Position numbers and translations under genes: made by a program
Source of the DNA: Mannheimia granulomatis
GTDB taxonomy: Bacteria; Pseudomonadota; Gammaproteobacteria; Enterobacterales; Pasteurellaceae
Length of the DNA: 64,000 nucleotides
Direction of reading: 5' to 3'
NCBI RefSeq assembly: GCF_011455695.1
Contig: NZ_CP015030.1
Span: 930,001 to 994,000 of the forward strand
Part shown: piece after piece, positions 1 to 7,866 of the stretch
How the letters are laid out: every line of letters starts with the position of its first letter
Position numbering within the stretch: position 1 is the first letter of the stretch
Notes under the pieces: model-generated
What the model was told of the DNA's origin: nothing
The model's input: only the letters and a program-made list of their open reading frames with translations
Database searches by the model: none

Positions 1-1588
1 ACTGTGCCTCTCCTAAACGACAGGCTTCACCATATACCACAATGTCCATTCCGTGTTGAATAAATTCAGCAAAGTATGGCAACTCTGCCATTAATTTTCG
101 GGTTAGCACATTACCACCCTGCGGACGCTTATCGCCTAAAATTCCGTTATATAACAAATAGTAGGCTTTGCCGTTGAAAGTACCGACAAGCGGTGATTTT
201 TCGGTGTTTTTTTGCAAAGGAAAATGATTCTCCAAATACCAAATATGAGCAGCTAAATCGTCAAAACGAATGTTAGGATTAAGTGAACCGAATGCGTCAA
301 ATACTTCCTCGCCTAATTCACAAAAACGAAACGATCCGCCACCTTGCCAACCTACCGCTTTTGAAATACCACCTTGTTCTCCCTCAATCACTTTTTTCAA
401 ACGAGGCACTACGTGGGTTTTAGCGTGATCGCCAATCTCAATACCGATATAACGACGGTTCATTTTATGAGCAACCGCTGCGGTTGTGCCTGAGCCAAGA
501 AAACTATCGAGGACGAGATCGTTTTCACTAGTGGCTAAGGTTAAAATGCGTTTAATTAATTTTTCAGGTTTTGGGGTGTCGAAAACATTATCTGCATTGA
601 AAGATTTGATTTCTTTTTTAGCATCTTGGTTATTACCTACCTCAGAATGTTTCCAGATAGTCAGTGCAGTTGTTCCTTGCTTAACATCAGATAAAAATTT
701 CTTTAATCGAGGTTTATTAGTCCCTTTTTTACCAAACCAAACCCTATTATCAGTAATTAGCTCTTGCATTTTTTCTTTGGAATAAATCCAATGACGATTA
801 TTTCCAGCAACAAACACTTTACCACTTGGACTAATGATTTCATAAAGCCCATATTCAAAAGGGTCTTGAGCAGTTAAATCCGATGATGTCCAAACACCTC
901 TAGGATCGTTATCAGGATTTTTATAACGTAAATCCATATCCGCTGTTCTAGACAATAAATTTGGTCGCCATTTTTCCTTATTTTTCGCATAGCACAGAAT
1001 ATGATCGTGATTATCTGAAAGCCACTTTGCATCATTTTGTGGGGAAAACTTCTTTTCCCACACCACATTCGCTACAAAATTTTTTCGTCCAAAAATTTCA
1101 TCGAGCATAATCTTCAAATAGTGGCTTTCATTATCATCAAGGGTGATCCAAATTGAACCATCTTCAGCAAGCAATTCCCGTAAAATTTCAAGACGTGGAT
1201 ACATCATTGAAAGCCAAACGGAATGCTCTAAATTATCATCGTAGTGGGTAAAGGCAGATTTTGTATTATAGGGAGGATCAATGAAAATACATTTGACTTG
1301 CCCCGCATGGAAGGGCAAAAGAGATTTTAAGGCAGATAAATTATCGCCTTGAATAATTAAATTTTGCTTGACATTAGATAAGCTTTCAGCAGAAGCTGAG
1401 CTGTCGGCTGTCGGCTGTCGGCTGTCGGCTGTCGGCTGTCGGCTGTCGGCTGTCGGCTGTCGGCTGTCGGCTGTCGGCTGTCGGGCAGTATTATGTGAAA
1501 AATCCGGCAACTCTCGCAATAGGCAATATGGGGTTTGTTTGGCTTTTTTTACGGACTCTTCTTTGCCGTACCAAGTAAGCGTTGTCAT
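1..1588 (-). CDS. mod: Phase-variable type III-like DNA methyltransferase Mod (3' end outside window)
   Basis: Predicted beta-class DNA methyltransferase, probably the Mod subunit of a type III restriction-modification system. Translating the minus strand from the ATG at 1588 gives at least 529 residues without a stop. Motif DPPYNT is near residues 104-109 and FLGSGTT near residues 363-369, so motif IV precedes motif I with a long target-recognition region between, as in type III Mod enzymes. After about 34 residues the frame enters a 7-base tandem repeat (1400-1485) that encodes the repeating peptide QPTADSR. Twelve full units are present and the methylase motifs are in the same frame as the start, so this copy reads as ON. 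One unit more meets TGA, and one unit fewer meets TAA, within about 20 codons of the repeat. A res partner would lie beyond position 1; that is inference. The C-terminus is not visible. Confidence 0.9.
   Translation of the reverse strand, partial: MTTLTWYGKEESVKKAKQTPYCLLRELPDFSHNTARQPTADSRQPTADSRQPTADSRQPTADSSASAESLSNVKQNLIIQGDNLSALKSLLPFHAGQVKCIFIDPPYNTKSAFTHYDDNLEHSVWLSMMYPRLEILRELLAEDGSIWITLDDNESHYLKIMLDEIFGRKNFVANVVWEKKFSPQNDAKWLSDNHDHILCYAKNKEKWRPNLLSRTADMDLRYKNPDNDPRGVWTSSDLTAQDPFEYGLYEIISPSGKVFVAGNNRHWIYSKEKMQELITDNRVWFGKKGTNKPRLKKFLSDVKQGTTALTIWKHSEVGNNQDAKKEIKSFNADNVFDTPKPEKLIKRILTLATSENDLVLDSFLGSGTTAAVAHKMNRRYIGIEIGDHAKTHVVPRLKKVIEGEQGGISKAVGWQGGGSFRFCELGEEVFDAFGSLNPNIRFDDLAAHIWYLENHFPLQKNTEKSPLVGTFNGKAYYLLYNGILGDKRPQGGNVLTRKLMAELPYFAEFIQHGMDIVVYGEACRLGEAQ
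1400..1485. repeat. Heptanucleotide tandem repeat (GCTGTCG)x12 in mod
   Basis: Twelve perfect consecutive copies of GCTGTCG on the plus strand (CGACAGC on the coding strand) plus two further bases. The unit length is not a multiple of three, so gain or loss of one unit by slipped-strand mispairing shifts the mod frame. Three units add seven residues. The tract codes for about 28 residues between a short N-terminal segment and the methyltransferase core. Confidence 0.95.
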
Positions 1589-1623
1589 AAAATACACCTG
1601 AAAAATAAAAGTGCATTATTGTA

Positions 1624-1681
1624 ACAAGCGGTCAAAAAAATAGAAAGATTTGCAAAAAATTCAGCAAACTTGACCGCTTGT
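1624..1681. repeat. Inverted pair of DNA-uptake signal sequences (mod/torZ)
   Basis: ACAAGCGGTC at 1624-1633 faces GACCGCTTGT at 1672-1681, with TTTGCAAA-like sequence between. Two head-to-head uptake signals can fold into a stem. The pair lies between the end of torZ and the start of mod, both on the minus strand, so it may act as the torZ terminator. Confidence 0.8.
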
Positions 1682-1743
1682 AACTGTGGTAAAGGAACAA
1701 AAGGCACAGTATAAAATCTGTGCCTTTAAGTTTTTATATTTAA

Positions 1744-4227
1744 TTACGCTTGCGTATATTTCGGCTCTTTAAACACCGTTACTTCCGGTGCTTCGCCTTG
1801 GAATTTTTCCACTTGGACGATAGTCGTGTTCGGTGAGTTCGCTTGGGCAAGGTTGGAACTTGCTTCATCACGAGTTAGTACGTTCGGGCTACCGAATTTA
1901 CATAACGGCTGTTCGGATTGGCCTAAATCTGCCGGGTCATACCACGCCCCTTCGTGTAAACAGACTGTGCCTTTGATGATGCCATCGGTTACCACCGCAC
2001 CGGCAAGCACTTGACCACGTTTATTGAACAAACGCACCACATCGCCGTTTGCAATACCGCGAGCCGCCGCATCTTCGGTGTGAATTAATACCGGCTCACG
2101 TCCTGCTACAGTGTATTTTTCACGCAGTGAAGTGTGGCAAAGTTGGCTGTGTAAGCGGTAGTATGGGTGCGGAGTGACTAACGCTAATGGAGCTTCTGCC
2201 GTTACATTACCTGCAAATTCATCCGGCACGAACCAAGTTGGGTGACCTTTACAGTCATCATAGCCCATTTTCGCCACCACATCCGAGAAGATCTCAATTT
2301 TACCTGACGGTGTACCTAATGGGTTCAATAACGGATCGTTACGGAACTCTTCGTAGCGTACCCATTTTTTCGCTTTGTCAGCCGCTTTGAAAGTAACAGG
2401 TTTGTTTTCTGACCAGAACTTGTCGAAGTTCGGCATAATCACACGGTTTTTACGTGCCGCATCAAACGCTGTTTGGTAGAAACCTTTTAACCAATCCATT
2501 TCGGTTTTGCCTTCGGTGAATTTTGCTTCCACCCCTGCACGTTTTGAAAGCTCGGTGAAAATATCGTAATCACTTTTCGCTTCAAATTGCGGCTCTACCA
2601 CTTGCTTCATCGGGAAGATGTACATCATCGAGTAATCGCCCGACATCGTGATGTCATTGCGTTCATAGCTGGTGGTGACAGGTAAGACAATATCCGCCAT
2701 ACGCGCGGTTGGCGTCCAGTTCACTTCATTGACAATAATGGTTTCAGGTTTTTGCCACGCTTTGACTTGTTTGTTGGTATCTTGCAAGTGCGTGAAAGGA
2801 TTGCCACCTGCCCAATAGACTAATTTGATGTCTGGATAAGTAATTTCCGTGCCGTTAAATTTGATGGTTTTGCCCGGGTAAAGCAACGCATCAGCCACAC
2901 GCGCCACAGGGAAGGAGAATTTAGACGCATCGTCCAACCACGATTTTTCACCTGCTTCTGCAGCTGTTGCGGTGATGGAACCGATAATACCGCCTGTCGC
3001 ACTTGGCACACCACCGTTTGCATAGTGGTAACTAAAACCAAAACCGCCGCCCGGTAAGCCGATTTGACCGAGCATTGAAGCAAGGGTGACTAACATCCAG
3101 TGAGTTTGTTCTCCGTGGCGTTGGCGTTGCATTCCCCAACCGCCCATTAACATCGTACGTTTAGTCGCAAAATCATTGGCTAATTGCTTAATGGTTTCGG
3201 CCGGCACACCCGTGATTTTTGCTGCCCATTCGGCATCTTTCGGTTGGTTGTCTTCTTTACCTAATAAGTAACTTTCAAACTGCTCAAAACCTTTGGTATA
3301 TTTTTTCAGGAAGGCTTGATCATGCTTGCCTTGGGTAACTAAGGTGTGTGCGATACCCATCATCAACGCTACGTCTGTTGCGGTGTTGGTTGGGATCCAT
3401 TCTGCCCCTAAGAATTGGCAGGTTTCGCTTTTCACCGGGTCGATACAGATCACACGTTTGCCGCTGGCTTTCAGCTTGGTTAAGTATTCAATACCGTGTT
3501 GGTCGGTTGAAGTCCACGCATTGCGTAAGGTTAGCATTGGGTTTGCTGCCCAAAATACCACAATTTCGCTGTTTTCTAACACAACTTCCCAGCTGGTTTG
3601 CTGTTCATAAACCTCAATCGTGCCGAGAACGTGCGGCATAATTACTTGTGCTGCACCGGTGGAGAGGTCGCCTTTCACGCCTACAAAGCCGCCTGTCAAA
3701 TTCAAATAACGGTGTAATAAGGTACGCGCAGCGTGTAATGCCCCCGAGCTGTACCAGCCGTAAGAACCAGCGAAAATACCACTTGCTCCGTGCTGTTCGG
3801 TGACTCGTTTGACTTCGCCTGCGACTAAATCTAACGCTTTATCCCAAGAGACACGCACCCACTCGTCACGGCCACGCAAGGTGGTGTCTTTGTTGCCTTC
3901 CAAATAACCTTTACGCACCATCGGGTATTTCACACGAGCCTCAGAATAGATCTGATCCGGCACAACGCTTTGCAGCTCGTTTTCAATCGTCATCGGCATG
4001 GCTGCACCCGATTTCACCGCTTTACCGTTTTCCACCACGACCCCGATCGGTCCCCAGTGCGCAGCAGTCATTACCGTTGTCATTTCAGCCGCTTTAGCAC
4101 TGGTAGATGCTAACGCACCGACCACACCCGTGGTACTAGTCGCTAAACCGGCCCCCGCAGCTAAACCTAATGATGAATTTTTTAGAAAACCACGACGACT
4201 TGCGTTGATTTGGTCTTGTTTTTTCAT
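1744..4227 (-). CDS. torZ: Molybdenum-dependent TMAO/S-oxide reductase (TorZ type)
   Basis: Periplasmic terminal reductase of anaerobic respiration that reduces trimethylamine N-oxide and probably S- or N-oxides, using a bis-molybdopterin-guanine-dinucleotide cofactor. The 827-residue product starts with a Tat signal (SRRGFLK at residues 10-16, then a hydrophobic stretch to about 47). The family segment GSYGW is at residues 154-158, close to where the Mo-coordinating serine lies in DMSO/TMAO reductases. Length and the upstream pentaheme cytochrome gene fit TorYZ better than TorCAD; no torD chaperone is in the block. A structured RNA leader that resembles the moaA leader precedes the gene at 4399-4507, 171 bases before the ATG, so translation or transcription is probably cofactor-controlled separately from torY. 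The start is preceded by GAGGTG. BisC is a related alternative; the Tat signal favours a periplasmic enzyme. Confidence 0.88.
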   Translation of the reverse strand: MKKQDQINASRRGFLKNSSLGLAAGAGLATSTTGVVGALASTSAKAAEMTTVMTAAHWGPIGVVVENGKAVKSGAAMPMTIENELQSVVPDQIYSEARVKYPMVRKGYLEGNKDTTLRGRDEWVRVSWDKALDLVAGEVKRVTEQHGASGIFAGSYGWYSSGALHAARTLLHRYLNLTGGFVGVKGDLSTGAAQVIMPHVLGTIEVYEQQTSWEVVLENSEIVVFWAANPMLTLRNAWTSTDQHGIEYLTKLKASGKRVICIDPVKSETCQFLGAEWIPTNTATDVALMMGIAHTLVTQGKHDQAFLKKYTKGFEQFESYLLGKEDNQPKDAEWAAKITGVPAETIKQLANDFATKRTMLMGGWGMQRQRHGEQTHWMLVTLASMLGQIGLPGGGFGFSYHYANGGVPSATGGIIGSITATAAEAGEKSWLDDASKFSFPVARVADALLYPGKTIKFNGTEITYPDIKLVYWAGGNPFTHLQDTNKQVKAWQKPETIIVNEVNWTPTARMADIVLPVTTSYERNDITMSGDYSMMYIFPMKQVVEPQFEAKSDYDIFTELSKRAGVEAKFTEGKTEMDWLKGFYQTAFDAARKNRVIMPNFDKFWSENKPVTFKAADKAKKWVRYEEFRNDPLLNPLGTPSGKIEIFSDVVAKMGYDDCKGHPTWFVPDEFAGNVTAEAPLALVTPHPYYRLHSQLCHTSLREKYTVAGREPVLIHTEDAAARGIANGDVVRLFNKRGQVLAGAVVTDGIIKGTVCLHEGAWYDPADLGQSEQPLCKFGSPNVLTRDEASSNLAQANSPNTTIVQVEKFQGEAPEVTVFKEPKYTQA

Positions 4228-4310
4228 TGTTCACCTCGTTTGAGATTAGTTCACGCTGGTTTTGCAGAAAAAAGAGGAAAAGATACCGCTTGTTGATACT
4301 CTTTGAGCTT

Positions 4311-4342
4311 TTGTAAGGGCGAATTGCAATTCACCCCTACAA
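4311..4342. repeat. Imperfect palindrome, dispersed repeat family member
   Basis: Two 16-base arms, 4311-4326 and 4327-4342, are reverse complements except for two positions that would both be G-U pairs in RNA on one strand. Its GGGG-to-CCCC layout resembles the palindromes at 10218-10237, 37215-37234 and 37255-37272. It lies in the torZ leader downstream of the riboswitch-like element. Confidence 0.6.
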
Positions 4343-4398
4343 CGGTTTACCAAAGATAATCAACCATTCCACAAAACTATTGTGAAAGTTGAAAATAC

Positions 4399-4507
4399 GA
4401 CACCTTTCTAAGAGGAGTGGCTAATCCGTTTCCAAATTAACCATGTGTAATGTGAATTACAGGCACTGCATCCATATCTTGCGACTTAGGGTAACAGGCT
4501 CGGAGTC
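4399..4507 (-). ncRNA. Candidate molybdenum-cofactor riboswitch in the torY-torZ gap
   Basis: Read on the minus strand, this 109-base element shares ordered blocks with the leader of moaA: ACTCCGAGC at the 5' end, CCTAA, GATATGGA, TGCC followed by GTAA, and a 3' block TTAGAAAGGTGTC. Between them, GGTTAAT (4442-4436) pairs with ATTAGCC (4425-4419). The moaA copy has different bases at the same place that also pair, which is covariation. The ends (GACTCC with GGTGTC) can close the structure. A Moco-sensing RNA before a molybdoenzyme gene is established biology for the Moco RNA motif. The assignment to that family is inferred from context and shared structure, not from a covariance-model search. 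Confidence 0.65.
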
Positions 4508-4531
4508 GGGGAAGTTTAAAGTAAATCGAGT

Positions 4532-5647
4532 TTAATGGTTGCTGCCTTTCATATCTTTGGCGTTACGTTGCAAATAAATCGTTACTGCACGCACATCATC
4601 AGCGGTCATTGAGGTACGATCTTTCATTGAGTTCACTACGCCAATCCACTGATTTGCAGTATAGTGATCGGCACCAATTGCTGCGTGACAACCGCTACAA
4701 TGTGTTTGGTTTAAGTTATTACCGAAAGCATTAAGTGCCGCAACATTGGCTGTTACACTATTTTTATCCGCTAATACTTCAAAGCTAATCTCTTTCCAGT
4801 CAGAGTCAGTCACTTTATCGTGTACGGTCTGTTTAATAGTGACTTTTTTCTGCTCTTCATCACCAAGCAGTGCCACCATAATACGTTGTCCCATGCCTGC
4901 ATAGACTACGCTTTCCGCACCAGTTTGCTGCCAGCCTTTCACGGTCGCTTTCACTTTGCCGTTTTCATCACGCCAATCGGTTAATTCAGCAAATGGCATT
5001 AAGCGCGCCTCTCCGCCTTCGGCAAACTGCATGGTTGTCATCGCAAGAGAGTAAAGGGTTTTATCACTGCTCGTAAATTCCGCCCCGTGTTTGGCTAACT
5101 CACCGGCAGCAGCGGCGCTATCTACCGACATCTCCGGCATAAAATGGACGATTCCTTTGTGACAATCAATACAGGTTTGGTTAGTTTCTTGGGCTAATTT
5201 ATGCATTTTTTGAGCGGCTTCTTTTTGATCTGAAAGAACCATTGCCTCAAAGCTGTGGCACGAACGGCAAGTTGCGGAATCGTTATCTTTCATATCGTCC
5301 CAAACACGTTGAGCCATTTCTAAACGGTGGGCTTCATAAGCTTCTTGATCGGGCAATTTATTGGTAATAAAGGTATGCCAAACATCTTTTAAGGCAATGA
5401 CTTTCGCTTTAAAATAATGCAAGCCATCTTGTGGAACATGGCAATCAGAACATTCAGCACGGATTCCTTTGCGGTTAGAGAAATGTATGCTACCTTCCCA
5501 CTCTGCTTGTGGGTGAGTCATTGAATGGCAGCTAACACAAAACTCTGTTGAATTAGTTGCTTTCATCGCATATTGGCTACCACCCCAAATAGCAGCACCT
5601 AATGCCATAATGCCGACAAAAATGGCTGTTTTTTTCAACTTAGACAT
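4532..5647 (-). CDS. torY: Membrane-anchored pentaheme c-type cytochrome (TorY type)
   Basis: NapC/NirT-family quinol dehydrogenase that passes electrons from menaquinol to the periplasmic reductase TorZ. The 371-residue product has an N-terminal membrane anchor (about residues 8-27) and five CXXCH heme-binding motifs: residues 37-41, 66-70, 127-131 and 159-163 in the NapC-like domain, and 317-321 in the C-terminal monoheme domain that distinguishes TorC/TorY from NapC. Length matches TorY. It is followed by torZ on the same strand after a 304-base gap that holds a riboswitch-like RNA. That gap is unusual for an operon and suggests the cytochrome and reductase can be adjusted independently. 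Confidence 0.9.
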   Translation of the reverse strand: MSKLKKTAIFVGIMALGAAIWGGSQYAMKATNSTEFCVSCHSMTHPQAEWEGSIHFSNRKGIRAECSDCHVPQDGLHYFKAKVIALKDVWHTFITNKLPDQEAYEAHRLEMAQRVWDDMKDNDSATCRSCHSFEAMVLSDQKEAAQKMHKLAQETNQTCIDCHKGIVHFMPEMSVDSAAAAGELAKHGAEFTSSDKTLYSLAMTTMQFAEGGEARLMPFAELTDWRDENGKVKATVKGWQQTGAESVVYAGMGQRIMVALLGDEEQKKVTIKQTVHDKVTDSDWKEISFEVLADKNSVTANVAALNAFGNNLNQTHCSGCHAAIGADHYTANQWIGVVNSMKDRTSMTADDVRAVTIYLQRNAKDMKGSNH

Positions 5648-5821
5648 AAAACTCCCCCACTTAAAAACTAAAAATTAAAGACAAGGGAATTTTATTAACT
5701 CTCAAGAGGTATAAGCAATAAGTAAAAATACGTATTAACTCATTAGAGTTAGATGAATTTGATCTAAAACAAAAAAACAGGCAAAAATAAGATGGATTGA
5801 AATTCAATACACCTTGTTAGA

Positions 5822-7564
5822 TTAGGCTTTAAATAAAAACCAAGGAGGAAGGACAAATTGCGAATCAGCAAATAAATCGGGCGCAATCACTGCACTTCTG
5901 CCTTGCTGTATCTGATAAATCAGTTGCGGCAGACTGATTGATAGATCCTTTGTTTCCGGATAAGTTAACCCAATTTGACTATCAGTATTAAAATAATAAG
6001 TACCATTCACTCCATGATGTGGCAGAGTACGAATGGCGTTAGATACTGCCTTGAAATGGCGAGGAGAAACGCTTTGCTTCCACGCCACTGCTAAAATATT
6101 CGTTTGATCATAAGCAATGCTAGCTTGCGAATAGGTTGGTTTACAACCAAAGAAATTTTCGTAATGCTGGCTAAATTGCTTGCCTAAATAGTTTTGGCTT
6201 AAGCCGCTATTGGTACTCCATAATACTCCCTCGCAAGTCTGCTCGTGCGGTAAAAAGGCAGAAGGGGCATAGATACTGTAAATAATTGCATTAGTCGGAT
6301 TTTGGATAAATTCTTGGTGGAAATTTACAATATCTTCGGCAAAATACGAAGCCAGCACAATAATAGAAGGCGATAAATTATGTACCTGCCTCATCAAGTT
6401 ATCATACGCATTTGGCTCTTGTGCAAGCTCAATATGGTCCACACGCCAACCCTGAACACGTAAATTAAGTGTAAGGCTTTCAATGCCAATATCCACTTTT
6501 TGCCATTTAACCGACACCACCATCACTGTTTTATTTTGTACCAAATGGGCATAATGATAACGGTAATAGCCTAAAAATTGGCAAACACCAGCGTTATAAG
6601 TGACATCGCTAGCACAGACTTGGAACATATTTTCAATTCGTTTGTTCTGTAAATTTTGTGCAAGTTTATTAGAGCCACTATGGGTGGCAATATGCAGATA
6701 AGGAATTCCTTCTGTAGCAATCAATTCGTGGACTTCGGGCAAATAGCAGGCATAAGCGGTAGAAATAGCATCAACCTCTTGTTCTAACAAATGATTGTAA
6801 GCATTTAAAATACTGGATTTATCTTTCACGCAAAAGCCAGCCTTAGCAATTTGTAGCTCACGACCATTAATTCCGCCTTGGCGATTAATCATTTCTACTG
6901 CTAATTGCGTGCCGTTGAGCAGCTCCCGAGTGTCAATTTCACCGATGCCTTGTTCCACATACGGCACACCAAGAATAATAGGGCGATGGCTATAATTATT
7001 AATCGAAAAGGTTGCAGGTTCATTCATTACAAGCGGTCGTTTTTCGTTTGTAATTTGCAAAGCGAGTTGTTCGATTTTAAAATTGGCAAGAATAGATTGT
7101 TCTATCTTACCCGGTGTTGGTAAGCAAATTAAATTTTCAGTAATAGCAAAGACAGCCAGTAGCGTTCGATTTTCTATTTTTGTTTTAGCAAAAATATTCT
7201 CAATGTGTTTATCCACCGTGCGTTTACTGATATTCAATACATTCGCAATCTCTTCATTACTCAGCCCGCTACTGATTAATGTTAATAGCTCAATTTCTCG
7301 TTTGCTCAGTTCAAATGGTAATGAGCTCTGCTCTACGTGTATTAAAGTAAACTCTTGATGGCGTTTTAACAGCACTTTAAGACAGTGTTGATTAGGCAAA
7401 CAATAGAAAAAAGATAACGAAATTTGGTCTGAATAGAGAAATGCTTGAGCATAGAGGCAAAGTTGTTCCAACTGCGTTAAATACGCAACACCGGCTTTAT
7501 TTTCCCATTCTAAAACCTCGCCTTGCTTGTTAATTAAACAAGACCATTGATTATTTTCAGCCAT
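5822..7564 (-). CDS. LuxR-type HTH fused to a solute-binding-protein sensor; regulator of unknown ligand
   Basis: A 580-residue protein of unusual architecture. Residues about 1-80 are uncharacterised. Residues about 85-140 form a LuxR-type helix-turn-helix, with the recognisable run GLSNEEIANVLNISKRTVDKH. Residues about 194-560 resemble a type I periplasmic binding protein of the branched-chain amino acid/urea/amide class (LLNGTQLAVEMINRQGGINGR). There is no signal peptide and no membrane segment between the domains, so the binding domain should be cytoplasmic, like AmiC. The simplest reading is a one-component transcription factor that binds a small molecule directly. It lies directly upstream of torY-torZ on the same strand and divergent from moaA, so control of TMAO respiration or Moco synthesis is plausible but inferred. 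An FNR-like box is about 58 bases upstream. The ligand is unknown. Confidence 0.8.
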   Translation of the reverse strand: MAENNQWSCLINKQGEVLEWENKAGVAYLTQLEQLCLYAQAFLYSDQISLSFFYCLPNQHCLKVLLKRHQEFTLIHVEQSSLPFELSKREIELLTLISSGLSNEEIANVLNISKRTVDKHIENIFAKTKIENRTLLAVFAITENLICLPTPGKIEQSILANFKIEQLALQITNEKRPLVMNEPATFSINNYSHRPIILGVPYVEQGIGEIDTRELLNGTQLAVEMINRQGGINGRELQIAKAGFCVKDKSSILNAYNHLLEQEVDAISTAYACYLPEVHELIATEGIPYLHIATHSGSNKLAQNLQNKRIENMFQVCASDVTYNAGVCQFLGYYRYHYAHLVQNKTVMVVSVKWQKVDIGIESLTLNLRVQGWRVDHIELAQEPNAYDNLMRQVHNLSPSIIVLASYFAEDIVNFHQEFIQNPTNAIIYSIYAPSAFLPHEQTCEGVLWSTNSGLSQNYLGKQFSQHYENFFGCKPTYSQASIAYDQTNILAVAWKQSVSPRHFKAVSNAIRTLPHHGVNGTYYFNTDSQIGLTYPETKDLSISLPQLIYQIQQGRSAVIAPDLFADSQFVLPPWFLFKA

Positions 7565-7621
7565 TCTTTTTCCCTAAGTAAAATTACCAAATTAAAATAA
7601 CAAAATTACCTATTCAAAAAA

Positions 7622-7635
7622 ATGATATAAATCAA
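7622..7635. promoter_or_regulatory. FNR-like box
   Basis: ATGAT-ATAA-ATCAA matches the FNR consensus TTGAT-N4-ATCAA at nine of ten fixed positions. It lies between the divergent starts of the LuxR-binding-protein fusion (7564) and moaA (7867), where it could give anaerobic control of either gene. Confidence 0.6.
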
Positions 7636-7733
7636 ACTAACCTGATTTAGTGACGACCTTCGTTTAAAATATACCACTATATACCTCTTGCTTAATGTAC
7701 ATTCTCCCTCTACAATAAAATCAATTTTACTCA

Positions 7734-7864
7734 GACTCCGAGCATAATTTCCTAACTCTAAAAATTAAAGACCAATTTTCGATATGGAATCTATGCCAGT
7801 AACAGCGTAGCTGTTCAAAGGATAACTTAGAAATGGGTTGTCCTCTCGTGTTTAGAAAGGTGTC
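7734..7864 (+). ncRNA. Candidate molybdenum-cofactor riboswitch before moaA
   Basis: A 131-base leader that ends two bases before the moaA ATG. It contains AGGATAAC (7819-7826) pairing with GTTGTCCT (7837-7844), a second hairpin with arms AACAG and CTGTT (7801-7815), and end blocks GACTCC and GGTGTC that can close a long stem. The ribosome-binding sequence AAAGG overlaps the 3' closing strand, so folding could block translation. The torZ leader at 4399-4507 keeps the same blocks and the same stem with compensating base changes. The Moco RNA motif is known upstream of moaA in proteobacteria; membership here is inferred. Confidence 0.7.
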
Positions 7865-7866
7865 AA

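Noticed and set aside
1368-1601. Plus-strand open frame across the heptanucleotide repeat
   Set aside because: It is the antisense of the 5' part of mod, and the repeat alone keeps it open; no homology or ribosome-binding sequence supports it.
5690-5821. Possible FNR- or NarP-like half-sites upstream of torY (TTTGATCTAAAACAAA and TACGTAT)
   Set aside because: Each has only one good half, so the match is no better than expected in AT-rich DNA.
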